A stretch of DNA of 64,000 nucleotides. Origin: Thermoguttaceae bacterium. Lineage in GTDB: Bacteria > Planctomycetota > Planctomycetia > Pirellulales > Thermoguttaceae. The stretch lies in NCBI GenBank assembly GCA_017447865.1, contig JAFSMO010000045.1, positions 20,346 to 84,345 of the forward strand. Reading direction: 5' to 3'. Within the stretch, counting starts at the first letter, position 1. Every line of letters starts with the position of its first letter. Of this stretch, positions 41,136 through 49,729 are shown in pieces. The notes below the pieces were generated by a model. It saw only the letters and a program-made list of their open reading frames with translations, made no database searches and was not told the DNA's origin. Position numbers and translations under genes: made by a program.

Positions 41136-42074
41136 CTACTGGAGCGTGAAAACTTTCCCGTCGTTGCGCTGCCCAAAGTACGTCCACGTCTCGGCGTCGA
41201 TGCTGTACGAAATGGACTGGACTGAACCGTCGCAAAGCACCGTTCCCAACGCGCCGGCGTGAGTGCTTCCGAAATTGTAGCTCGTCGAGAGGTAATTGTT
41301 CCGGTCCTGGTACGGCATGTAAGACGCGGTGGCGTACCGATACGTGTCCACGTCCGCCCCGGTAAAGATCGGCTCATTGTCCGAGCCGCCGCCGTTTTCG
41401 TAGTTCTCGATCATGAGGTACTTCTCACCGATGAGCATCGTGTTGGACGTTCCGTCCCGGACCTCGCCGATGGTGACCTCGCTGCGGCCGAAAATGACCC
41501 CCTTGGACGTCGGGGTCGGCCAGTTGTACGTCTTCGACGCGCTGAACGAGCCGGGATTCACGCCCGAATGTGTGTCCGCACTGTTGCAGCCGTAGTCGCT
41601 TTTCCCCCCATTATCGACTTTGTTCGAGTTGGTCACGCCCGTTCCTGCCGGGTACGCTTTGCAGGCACGCCGGGAGGGGCAGAAGAAAACCGAAAGCGGC
41701 GTACTGCCGCGTGTGCATGCCCCTTCTTTCTGGGTGGCGGATTCCGTCCCCGGGTCCCCGTCCGCGCCGAGCTGGTACAGAGCGTTCTGCTCCATAAACG
41801 GCAAAAGCGAGTAGGTCCAGCCCCCTACCTGGTTCTTTCCGAAACCCGCGTCGGCGTCGCCGGCCCAGTTCCAGTACCAGCCGCCGCTCGGATAGAAGCG
41901 TGTCTGGCTTTCATGGTTCAGAGCAGCGAGGCCCATCTGCTTCAAATTGTTGTTACACTGCATGCGCCGCGCCGCCTCACGAGCCTGCTGGACCGCCGGC
42001 AAAAGCAGACCAACCAACATTCCGATGATTGCGATCACGACCAAAAGTTCAACCAGGGTAAATGCGCGCTTCAT
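41136..42074 (-). CDS. DUF1559 prepilin-type protein, paralogue 1
   Basis: A 312-residue type IV pilin-like secreted protein of the DUF1559 family, expanded in Planctomycetes. The N-terminal class III signal is KRAFTLVELLVVIAIIGMLV, with the prepilin peptidase site before F. It is followed by LLPAVQQAREAARRMQCNNN and KQMGLAALNHES. The C-terminus has the processing-associated H-X9-DG motif (HAGALGTVLCDGSVQSISYSID). These proteins are thought to form pseudopili or surface structures; the exact role is unknown. It is nearly identical over long stretches to the gene 88 bp upstream, so this is a recent tandem duplication. Its ATG abuts an AT-rich repeat and no Shine-Dalgarno is visible. Confidence 0.93.
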   Translation of the reverse strand: MKRAFTLVELLVVIAIIGMLVGLLLPAVQQAREAARRMQCNNNLKQMGLAALNHESQTRFYPSGGWYWNWAGDADAGFGKNQVGGWTYSLLPFMEQNALYQLGADGDPGTESATQKEGACTRGSTPLSVFFCPSRRACKAYPAGTGVTNSNKVDNGGKSDYGCNSADTHSGVNPGSFSASKTYNWPTPTSKGVIFGRSEVTIGEVRDGTSNTMLIGEKYLMIENYENGGGSDNEPIFTGADVDTYRYATASYMPYQDRNNYLSTSYNFGSTHAGALGTVLCDGSVQSISYSIDAETWTYFGQRNDGKVFTLQ

Positions 42075-42075
42075 T

Positions 42076-42112
42076 TTTAATTATGAATTGTGAATGATGA
42101 TTTATGAATTAA
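42076..42112. repeat. AATTATGAATG-type repeat upstream of DUF1559 gene 1
   Basis: TTTTAATTATGAATTGTGAA and TGATGATTTATGAATTAAAG-like words end directly at the start codon of the minus-strand gene. Confidence 0.7.
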
Positions 42113-42162
42113 AGACGGCGTTGAGCTTCATCCCCGGAAGCCCGGCTCCGTTACGTTACGAT

Positions 42163-43107
42163 TTACTGTTGAAGCGTGAAAACCTTCCCGTCATTGCGCT
42201 GGGCGAAGTACGTAAAGGTTTCCGCGTCGATGCTGTAGGAAATGGACTGGACCGAGCCGTCACAAAGCACCACGCCAAACCCGCCGGCGTGCACGCTTCC
42301 GAAATTATTGCTTGAGGCCAAATAGCCACTCCGGTCCTGATACGGCATGGTGGACGAGTTGGCAAGCCGGTACGTGTCCCAGTCCGCCCCGGTGTAGATC
42401 GGCTCATTATCCGAGTTGGACGTTCCGGTTTCGTAATACTCCGGCGCGAGGTACTTCTCGCCGATGAGCATCGTGTTGGACGTTCCGTCCCGGATCTCGC
42501 CGATGGTGACCTCGCTGCGGCCGAAAATGACCCCCTTCGACGTCGGGGTCGGCCAGCTGTACGTCTTCGACGCGCTGTACGAGCCGGGATTCACGGCCGA
42601 GTACGTGTCCGCACAGTTGCAGCCGTAGTCACTCTTCGCGCCGTTTGCGACGACGTTCGAGTTCGTTACGCCCGTTCCTGCCGGGTAGGCTTTGGGAGCA
42701 CGCCGGGACGGGCAGTGATAAACCGCCAGAGGCGTACTGCCGCGGGTGCACGCCCCTTCTTTCTGTGTGGCAGTCTCCGTTCCCGGGTCCCCGTCCGCGC
42801 CGAGCTGGTACATCGCGTTCTGTTCCATAAACGCAAGGAGCGAGTAGGTCCAGCCGCCCATCTGATTCTTTCCGAACCCCGCGTCCGGATCGCCGGCCCA
42901 GTTCCAGTACCACCCGCCGCTCGGGTACATCTTTGACGTGCTTTCGTGGTTCAGCGATGCCAGTCCCATCTGCTTCAAATTGTTGTTACACTGCATGCGC
43001 CGCGCCGCCTCACGAGCCTGCTGGACCGCTGGCAAAAGCAGACCGACCAGCATCCCAATGATGGCGATGACGACCAAAAGCTCCACGAGGGTAAATGCGC
43101 GCTTCAT
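42163..43107 (-). CDS. DUF1559 prepilin-type protein, paralogue 2
   Basis: A 314-residue prepilin-like protein with the same architecture as its downstream neighbour: KRAFTLVELLVVIAIIGMLV, QQAREAARRMQCNNNLKQMG, GGWYWNWAGD, CTRGSTPL with CPSRRA, FGRSEVTIGEIRDGTSNTMLIGEK and HAGGFGVVLCDGSVQSISYS (H-X9-DG). Differences from paralogue 1 concentrate near residues 150-165, 230-250 and 265-275, as expected for surface-exposed loops. The pair probably shares assembly machinery encoded elsewhere. Its start also abuts a short AT-rich repeat with no clear ribosome binding site, so expression signals may be unusual. Confidence 0.93.
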   Translation of the reverse strand: MKRAFTLVELLVVIAIIGMLVGLLLPAVQQAREAARRMQCNNNLKQMGLASLNHESTSKMYPSGGWYWNWAGDPDAGFGKNQMGGWTYSLLAFMEQNAMYQLGADGDPGTETATQKEGACTRGSTPLAVYHCPSRRAPKAYPAGTGVTNSNVVANGAKSDYGCNCADTYSAVNPGSYSASKTYSWPTPTSKGVIFGRSEVTIGEIRDGTSNTMLIGEKYLAPEYYETGTSNSDNEPIYTGADWDTYRLANSSTMPYQDRSGYLASSNNFGSVHAGGFGVVLCDGSVQSISYSIDAETFTYFAQRNDGKVFTLQQ

Positions 43108-43146
43108 TTCTAATGATGAATTATGAATGATGAATTATGAATTGCG
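43108..43146. repeat. AATTATGAATG-type repeat upstream of DUF1559 gene 2
   Basis: TGATGAATTATGAATGATGA with AATTATGAATTGCGAATT lies between the start of paralogue 2 and the end of the PEP-CTERM gene upstream. Confidence 0.75.
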
Positions 43147-43183
43147 AATTTGAGACGACCCTCCAAACGTCGTCCCTGTATTT

Positions 43184-46100
43184 TTATTTTTTCCGCCAGT
43201 ACATCAGCCCAAACGTGCCGAGCAGAAGCAGGAGCCACGCCGACGGTTCCGGCAAGGCATTCGAGTCGGCGATGCCGGTGATGGCGTACCCGTCACCATA
43301 CGGCACGTATGCCAGGTCGGTGAAGTAGTACGAAACGACGTGATCACTGATGAAATTGTCCTTGATCGAGGCGCTGTTGCTGCCCGAGAAGACCGCGGTA
43401 AACTGCTCACCGGGCTGCAGTTCGCAGGCGTCCGCAAAGGTCAGGTAGATCTTGCCGTCATTTAATTGCAGTTCCCCCGAGGCGACGAGCGAATCGTTCT
43501 TGTCGGGAGTCTTGCCGCCGATCTCCATGACGACCGACGCGCCGTTCGTAAGCGTAAAGTCCCCGCCGACTTCCGCTGAACCGACCGAGTTGCCCGGCGA
43601 GAAGACCGCGTTGCTGATCGTCAGTCCGCCCGTGGAGCTGCCCAGCAGGTCGAATTCCCCGCCCGTGACGGTCAGGCTCGAGACCGTGATCGCCCCGTTC
43701 ACCTTCAGCGTGCCTTCGCCGGTCTTCGTGATCGCCGCGGCCGCGATCGAACCGATGAATTTGGTATTTTCGGTATTGACGAGCTCCAGATTCTTGCCGG
43801 TCGAGTCGATTGCCGCAACCGAGTCGGCGCTTCCGCCGGAAAGATTGTAAAGCGTTCCGCCCTGGGAAAGCGCCAGCGTTCCCGCCTGAACCGTCGTCGA
43901 GCCGGTGTATTCAGGCGCTTTGGCCAACGTCAGCTTTCCATTTTCAGTTCCGGTCAAAACCAGAGCAACGTTGCCGCTGATGGAACTCTGGAACTTCAAA
44001 TCCTCGGATATGTTGTCGATCGTTAACGTTGACAGCGTGTCGGTATCATTAAAGATCTGTCCCTTATTGCCATCGTTAGACAGACCAGCGAAGGACTGGT
44101 CATATCCGTTCATGTCTATCGTTCCGTAGATGAATGCCCGATTTGCGGTTCCCAAGGCGTTATCGGCGCCCAGTCTGACCCGGCCCTGCGAATTGCTGTT
44201 GGCATAGTTAATTTGAACGTTTCCGGTGAATGTTTCGTCGGCAGTCTGCCCCAATTCAATCCAGCCGGAACCGTTTTGGAACGTTAATTTTCCGGAACCG
44301 GAGAGTTTCCCTGAAAATTCGGTATCGGCAGTGTTGAACAACTCCAGAGGAGAGGACCCGTAATCGAGATTTCCCGCGCCGGAAAGGTTGTACAGTTTAT
44401 TGGTGCCGCTGGTCGCTGTCAGAGCCAGCGTGCCCGATTCGATCGTGGTCGAGCCGGTGTATTCAACAGCTTTGCTTAACGTCTGCGTTCCGGTTCCTTT
44501 TATGACCAAGGCGATGTTGCCATTAATAGAACTCTTGAATGTCAAATCCTTATCCGTGGTGTCAAGCGTTAAAGTCGAAAGCGTGGTTGAATTATTGAAA
44601 ACGGGTTGTTTATCGCCATCGTTAGACAGACCCTTGAAGGTTTGGCTGAATCCGTTCATATCCAGCTTTCCGTAAATGTAAGCAGTACCAGCGTTGGCGC
44701 CAAAGGGCTGATCCGCAGCCAAACGCAGCTGCCCGTAGTGGGTACTGTCTTTATAGTCGGTCTGAACGTCGCCAGTAAACGAACCGTCCGTGCATTTAGT
44801 TCCCACGATGATCCAGCCGGAATCATTTAATACTTCAAATCTGCCGGAGCCTGTAATGTTGCCGGTAAAGGTCATATTCTTGCTCCAGCCCGTTTGCAGA
44901 TAGGAATCCCCAGCCAGCTTCAGGTTGTTTGCAAAGGTCAAATGGCAGTCATTATTCATGAAAACGCCTTGGGTGGTGGAAGCACTCTGGAGGATAATTT
45001 CGCCTTTACCAATATAAGTAGCGGCATCGACGGCAGAAGTGTTCGTATCGCCAATGCGGACGTTACCGATAATCGTTAGCGATCCAGTATAATTGTCAGA
45101 TCCAGTTCCTTTAAAGTACGTTATACCGCTATCGTTAACGACTGTTAAATTGCCGGAACCGCTAATTCCTCCGGTGAGATTTAGCGACCCCTCCCATCCG
45201 CATTTCAGCTCGCTGGCTGAAAGAACTGTAATGGGAGAAGAAACCGTTGCGGTTTTCCCGTCGTGGTCGCCATCGTTAAAGAGCTGACCACCGTCAAGCT
45301 TGACGCCGATTGTAGGACCAAACGTTCCTCCGACTCTCATTACAGCGCCGCTTTTAACCGTTACCGTTCCAGTTCCCGTCGACCAGGTTCCGCCTGGATA
45401 AAAGGTTCCGGATTCCACGATAAGATTGCCGTCAACTTGAACGGCGCCGCCGTCGGCTTTAATGAGAACTCCCGAATTGATTTTCAAATCATTACCGGCA
45501 GTTCCCAAAATCAGCGTACCGGCTTTGTTGTACATATTAACAGCGGTAATATCGCCGTTGAGAGTTTGCTTGCCAGCGCCGTTGAAATCAATGTTTTTTC
45601 CGTTGAGGGAGATGATCCCGTTATACGTATAGGACTGGTTGGCTGTAACGCCGTTGCCGATAGACATGCCTTTTCCGGATTTAATATTGACAAGCTGCGC
45701 GCCCGCTTCGCCCGACAAACCGCCGAATTGCATCTTGGCGCCGTCCCAACATTCGACTTTGCCGTTCGCTCCAATGCGAAGTTCGGCCTGGTTGTTAGTC
45801 CAGTCCTGAGTCGCGTAACCTCCGTTGATAAAATAGCCGTTTTGAACATGAAAAACAGAGTTGGAATCCAATGCAAACGTAACCGTCGATTTGCCAGAGC
45901 CGGCAATGGCGGAAACCGTTCCTCCGCCGTCGATCAGCAGCGTGGCGCCTGTCCCGTTGATGGTAACGTCCTGCCCGGCAACTCCAGAGCAAATGCCGTT
46001 GTTAGCTGTATGTGTATCAGTAACGGTCGTGTTGTAAAATTCCAGCGTACCTCCGGTGACGTTGATCGTCAGCGGAGCGGTATTATGCGGAACGGTATTG

Positions 46101-47644
46101 TCATACAACAGCGTCGTGCCGGATGCGACGTCAATGGTCGAAGACGCCAGTTTCCCGCTGCCGCTGAGCTTCAGCGTTCCGCCGGAAACGGTCGTTTTGC
46201 CGGTGAACGTGTTGGCGGCGGTGAGCTCCAGCGTTCCCGCACCGGTCTTGGTCAAACCGCCGGCTCCGGAAATCACATTGGCAAACGTTTGGGTGCCTTC
46301 AGTAACGTTCAGTTCCAGAGCACCCTCGGAACCGGTGGTTCCAAGGTTAAACGTTCCGGCAAGAGAATTGATTTGATCCATATTCGCCGTCAGTTTGCCG
46401 CCATTGGAGATCGTAACGTTCCAAAGCTGGTAATTGTTGGTCGTATCGTCTGCCCGTCCGGCAATCGTGACCTGCGCCTGGTCAATGACCGTGGTCGCGC
46501 CGGTGTTATTGAGATAAATACCTCCGTCAAAAGAGTAGGTTCCGCTGCCGGTGAAGCTTAACCCGGAAGCGCCGTTGATATACAGGTCGTTGCCAGTTCC
46601 GGAAGCGGTATTTCCTGTAAACACAGCAGACGTGTTGTCGCCGGAAAAGGTTACACCAGTCTCGCTGTAAATCGCGCCGCCGTCGGTGCCAGCGGTGTTA
46701 TTGGAAAAGGTAAACGCGCCGTTTGAAAAAGCGGATTTTCCTCGAATCGCGCCGCCGACCTTTCCCGCTGTGTTGCCGCTGAATTTAATCGTTGGATTCT
46801 CGCCCGTACCGGTGACCGTCAACATTCCGCTATAAATGTTGAGGGCGCCGCCATATTCCTCGTTAGCCGTGTTATCTGTAAATTCAATTACTTTGCCGGT
46901 AATCGTGGTGTTTGCGCCGTGGATCGCGCCGCCATACGTTTTAGCGTAGTTGTTGTTAAACTCGATCGTATCGCCAGTTATGGTTAGAGTTCCGGTGTTG
47001 TCCATCGCTATGGCGCCACCGTAAGCGGCATTCGTCAGGTTACTGTCAAAAACAAGGCTATTAGTAGATGAAATATTCAGAACGTTTCCGTCCTTTTCCA
47101 TCGATATTACACCACCTTTGTAATTGCCGTTTTTAAAACTGGAAAACGAGACGTTGTCGATTGTCAAGTCGACTGTAGCACCAGGCGTAGTGCTGTGATA
47201 GAAAAGACCGATCGCGTTTGTAATGACGCTGTCAGAGCCCTGGATGGACAAATCTTTGAGCGTAATTGAAGCATTTCCGCTGGCTTCGTTATAGTTGTAA
47301 AAACGGCCGCTGCCTGCGGTTTTCTTGATCGTTCGTATGGTGCCAGGTGTATCCGACTGAATTGTAAAGTTCAAATACGCGCCTCGGATATCCAGGCCCG
47401 AATTTTGCGAGGCTGTACCCGAAAGCTTCAGCACGTCGCCTAAAGCGGCTCCGTCTGCCTTTTGAACCGTATTGATGTCTGTGCCGGAAGCGTTAGACTC
47501 CGTCGCACCGTCGGCATACCGAAATACCGTATCTTGAGCGTAAACACTGACGCCCAATAAGCACGAAAGAATACAAATGAAAACCCGCCCGCTTGCTAAA
47601 ATACGAGTGAACAGGACGGCACGATTTTTAACGAATGATTTCAT
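43184..47644 (-). CDS. Giant Pmp/autotransporter-repeat protein with PEP-CTERM tail
   Basis: A 1486-residue exported beta-helix protein. The signal peptide ends near residue 36 (FICILSCLLGVSVYAQ). Residues about 150-340 have polymorphic-membrane-protein style repeats (FSGNTAGKVGGAIRG, FSNNTAGTDGGAIYSE; GGAI and FxxN). Several autotransporter-associated beta-strand repeats follow (GAGGLTKTGAGTLELTAANTFTGKTTV; twin regions near 1030-1080 and 1190-1240 with GLSNDGDKQPVFN / GLSNDGNKGQIFN). The end is a PEP-CTERM sorting tail (LPEPSAWLLLLLGTFGLMYWRKK), not a beta-barrel, so an exosortase elsewhere should process it. A GAGG site precedes the ATG. A surface adhesin or matrix role is inferred. Confidence 0.88.
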   Translation of the reverse strand: MKSFVKNRAVLFTRILASGRVFICILSCLLGVSVYAQDTVFRYADGATESNASGTDINTVQKADGAALGDVLKLSGTASQNSGLDIRGAYLNFTIQSDTPGTIRTIKKTAGSGRFYNYNEASGNASITLKDLSIQGSDSVITNAIGLFYHSTTPGATVDLTIDNVSFSSFKNGNYKGGVISMEKDGNVLNISSTNSLVFDSNLTNAAYGGAIAMDNTGTLTITGDTIEFNNNYAKTYGGAIHGANTTITGKVIEFTDNTANEEYGGALNIYSGMLTVTGTGENPTIKFSGNTAGKVGGAIRGKSAFSNGAFTFSNNTAGTDGGAIYSETGVTFSGDNTSAVFTGNTASGTGNDLYINGASGLSFTGSGTYSFDGGIYLNNTGATTVIDQAQVTIAGRADDTTNNYQLWNVTISNGGKLTANMDQINSLAGTFNLGTTGSEGALELNVTEGTQTFANVISGAGGLTKTGAGTLELTAANTFTGKTTVSGGTLKLSGSGKLASSTIDVASGTTLLYDNTVPHNTAPLTINVTGGTLEFYNTTVTDTHTANNGICSGVAGQDVTINGTGATLLIDGGGTVSAIAGSGKSTVTFALDSNSVFHVQNGYFINGGYATQDWTNNQAELRIGANGKVECWDGAKMQFGGLSGEAGAQLVNIKSGKGMSIGNGVTANQSYTYNGIISLNGKNIDFNGAGKQTLNGDITAVNMYNKAGTLILGTAGNDLKINSGVLIKADGGAVQVDGNLIVESGTFYPGGTWSTGTGTVTVKSGAVMRVGGTFGPTIGVKLDGGQLFNDGDHDGKTATVSSPITVLSASELKCGWEGSLNLTGGISGSGNLTVVNDSGITYFKGTGSDNYTGSLTIIGNVRIGDTNTSAVDAATYIGKGEIILQSASTTQGVFMNNDCHLTFANNLKLAGDSYLQTGWSKNMTFTGNITGSGRFEVLNDSGWIIVGTKCTDGSFTGDVQTDYKDSTHYGQLRLAADQPFGANAGTAYIYGKLDMNGFSQTFKGLSNDGDKQPVFNNSTTLSTLTLDTTDKDLTFKSSINGNIALVIKGTGTQTLSKAVEYTGSTTIESGTLALTATSGTNKLYNLSGAGNLDYGSSPLELFNTADTEFSGKLSGSGKLTFQNGSGWIELGQTADETFTGNVQINYANSNSQGRVRLGADNALGTANRAFIYGTIDMNGYDQSFAGLSNDGNKGQIFNDTDTLSTLTIDNISEDLKFQSSISGNVALVLTGTENGKLTLAKAPEYTGSTTVQAGTLALSQGGTLYNLSGGSADSVAAIDSTGKNLELVNTENTKFIGSIAAAAITKTGEGTLKVNGAITVSSLTVTGGEFDLLGSSTGGLTISNAVFSPGNSVGSAEVGGDFTLTNGASVVMEIGGKTPDKNDSLVASGELQLNDGKIYLTFADACELQPGEQFTAVFSGSNSASIKDNFISDHVVSYYFTDLAYVPYGDGYAITGIADSNALPEPSAWLLLLLGTFGLMYWRKK

Positions 47645-47863
47645 TTGGAGGCCTCGATTGATAAACGAAAAAGGCTTACTCGCTGGGTCGGTTTATACTG
47701 ATCCCTTGGATACAAATACACAATATATTATACGCCGAAACTTTAAAAGCAGGCGGGAAAAAACAAAAAAAGTGAAAAAATTTAAAAAAACAGGAACAAG
47801 AAGTCAAAATAGACAAAACAGAAAAGAGTAGTATTCAGGGACGACGCCCGAAACATCGCCCCC

Positions 47864-47898
47864 GCATTTCGAATTCCGCATTTCGAATTCCGCATTTA
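47864..47898 (+). repeat. TTCGAATTCCGCAT tandem repeat
   Basis: CGCATTTCGAATTC words are repeated about 2.5 times next to the pyk stop codon. The rest of 47645-47903 shows no gene. Confidence 0.7.
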
Positions 47899-47903
47899 AA
47901 AAA

Positions 47904-49385
47904 TCAGTCCACGACGTAAACCGCGATGGCGCTGTAAGTCGTTTCGACGGTCGCGTCCGTGACGAGGATCAGCCGGTCGCCCTTCTGCACCAGATCTTCA
48001 CTCCGGAGCAGTTTCAGGGCGTAAAGCATGATCTCCTGCGTCGTGCGCTCCATCCCCGGGATCATGAGCGGGATCACCCCCCAGTCGAGGCAAAGTTTCC
48101 GCAGCGTATCCTCCGAGTGCGTCAGCGCCAGGATCCGCGTCGGGCACCGATTGGCCGAGAGGCACTGTGCGCTTGCGCCCGATTCCGTCGCAGTGACGAG
48201 GTACTTGGCCCCGATCTGTTCCGCCAGGTCGCACGCGTTCTGCGAGATGGATTCCAGAACCAGCCCGAACGGCGAGTCTTCCGGGATGAAGTGGTACGTT
48301 TCCGAATCGACCGAATCCTCGGCTCCGAGCGCGATCCGGTGCATCATTTCGACCGTTTCGACCGGGTAATCCCCCACCGCGCTTTCGCCGGAGAGCATCA
48401 CCGCGTCCGCCCCGTCGAGGATCGCATTCGCGACGTCTGTCACCTCCGCCCGGGTCGGGAGATTGCTGTGCGTCATCGACTCGAGCATCTGCGTGGCGAC
48501 GATCACCGGCCGGCGCATCTCGTGGCAGAGCTCGATGATCTCTTTCTGCAGGACCGGCATCCGCGCGATGTCTGTTTCCACGCCGAGGTCGCCGCGGGCC
48601 ACCATCACCGCGTCCGCCGCCTCGACGATGCTCTCGAGGTTTTCGACCGCCTCCGGCTTTTCGATTTTCGCCACGACGCGCGTCGTGCCGCCGTTTTCCG
48701 CGATGATTTGCTTCAGTTCCTCGACTTCAAACGCGTGACGCACGAAACTCAGACCTAGGAAATCGACCCCGTTCCGGGCGGCCCATGCCGCGTTTTCACG
48801 GTCCACGTCGAGCATCGCCGGGATGCTGAGCTTCACGCCGGGGAGGTTCACGCCCTGGCGGCTTCGAACGGTCCCGCCTTCCAGAATTTCGCATTTCGCC
48901 CACTGATTTTCCTTCGCGGCGACTTCCGAAACGCGCAGTTCCACGGTCCCATCCGCCAGCACGATCCGGTCCCCAACGCGCAGTTCGTTGACCAGCGGCT
49001 CGTACGTGCACGTCAGGAGCGGGATCCCGTCGATCTCCGGCGCTTTCGAGCGTTTCACATTAAATTCCGGCGAGATGAACGCAAGGAAACCACCTTTCGG
49101 GAGGTCCAGCTCGTCGTTCGGCAGAGCGCCCAAACGGATCTTCGGTCCGCCCAGATCCATCAGTATCCCGACCGGCATCCCGGTGGCTTCCGAGGCCGCC
49201 CGCACATTCGCGACCGTGACCTCGAAATCGTCAATGGTCCCGTGAGCGGCATTGATCCGAAAAACATCGACTCCCGCGTAGATGAGCTTCTGGAGCATTT
49301 CGTCGTAATTGGAGGCGGGCCCCAGCGTCGCGACGATTTTGGTGTGGCTTGGACGGTCGAAAAGCGTTTTCTGTGCGATGTTCAT
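47904..49385 (-). CDS. pyk: Pyruvate kinase
   Basis: The last glycolytic step: phosphoenolpyruvate plus ADP gives pyruvate plus ATP. The 493-residue length is normal. Conserved segments: HTKIVATLGPAS, GVDVFRINAAHG, LSFVRHAFEVEELKQII, VVAKIEKPEAVENL, VMVARGDLGVE, VIVATQMLESM, PTRAEVTDVANAILDGADAVMLSGESAVGDYPVE, and a C-terminal domain with ALTHSEDTLRKLCLDWGVIP. Two usually invariant spots differ: RxNxSHG reads RINAAHG, and DTKGPEIR reads DLGGPKIR. Both lie near the monovalent-cation and nucleotide site. A GAGGA site precedes the ATG. Overall the enzyme is clearly a pyruvate kinase, though possibly with altered cation dependence. Confidence 0.92.
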   Translation of the reverse strand: MNIAQKTLFDRPSHTKIVATLGPASNYDEMLQKLIYAGVDVFRINAAHGTIDDFEVTVANVRAASEATGMPVGILMDLGGPKIRLGALPNDELDLPKGGFLAFISPEFNVKRSKAPEIDGIPLLTCTYEPLVNELRVGDRIVLADGTVELRVSEVAAKENQWAKCEILEGGTVRSRQGVNLPGVKLSIPAMLDVDRENAAWAARNGVDFLGLSFVRHAFEVEELKQIIAENGGTTRVVAKIEKPEAVENLESIVEAADAVMVARGDLGVETDIARMPVLQKEIIELCHEMRRPVIVATQMLESMTHSNLPTRAEVTDVANAILDGADAVMLSGESAVGDYPVETVEMMHRIALGAEDSVDSETYHFIPEDSPFGLVLESISQNACDLAEQIGAKYLVTATESGASAQCLSANRCPTRILALTHSEDTLRKLCLDWGVIPLMIPGMERTTQEIMLYALKLLRSEDLVQKGDRLILVTDATVETTYSAIAVYVVD

Positions 49386-49428
49386 GGAATTTGGTCCTCA
49401 AAAAAACCGGAAGGGAAAGCGGCGTTTT

Positions 49429-49545
49429 AAAGCCCCCCTCACAGAGGGGGGTGGCCCGAAGGGCCGGGGGGAGTCGTGCGGCACGCCACCAAACTCCCCT
49501 AGTCTCGCTTCGCGAGCCAGCCCCCTCGAGGAGGGGGCCTTTGAC
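49429..49545. repeat. GC-rich multi-hairpin intergenic repeat
   Basis: Ends AAAGCCCCCCTC and GGAGGGGGCCTTT are inverted. Between them are hairpins CCCCCCTC-ACA-GAGGGGGG, GGCCC-GAA-GGGCC, GTGC-G-GCAC and CTCGC-TTC-GCGAG. It separates divergent pyk and the oxidoreductase gene; the remainder of 49546-49729 holds the next promoter. Confidence 0.85.
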
Positions 49546-49652
49546 TGATGGTCATTTTACCACAAATCTTCGATCCTTAAAAGCCCTCCCGGGGGAAAAC
49601 CGTTTGAAAAACTTCAAATCTTTTAAAAAAGCCGGAAATTTTCTCCCGCCGC

Positions 49653-49681
49653 TTGACAAAGCGTTCCGCCGGTGCTATATT
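49653..49681 (+). promoter_or_regulatory. Promoter of Gfo/Idh/MocA gene
   Basis: Perfect -35 TTGACA (49653-49658), 17-nt spacer, -10 TATATT (49676-49681). Confidence 0.82.
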
Positions 49682-49729
49682 AAGGGGACCGATTTTCAGT
49701 TTTTAACCCTCAAAAATCAGGAATCTGCC

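Noticed and set aside
49349..49729. N-terminal extension of the oxidoreductase frame
   Set aside because: It crosses a palindromic repeat and the promoter. The family N-terminus begins at ATG 49730, behind a ribosome binding site.
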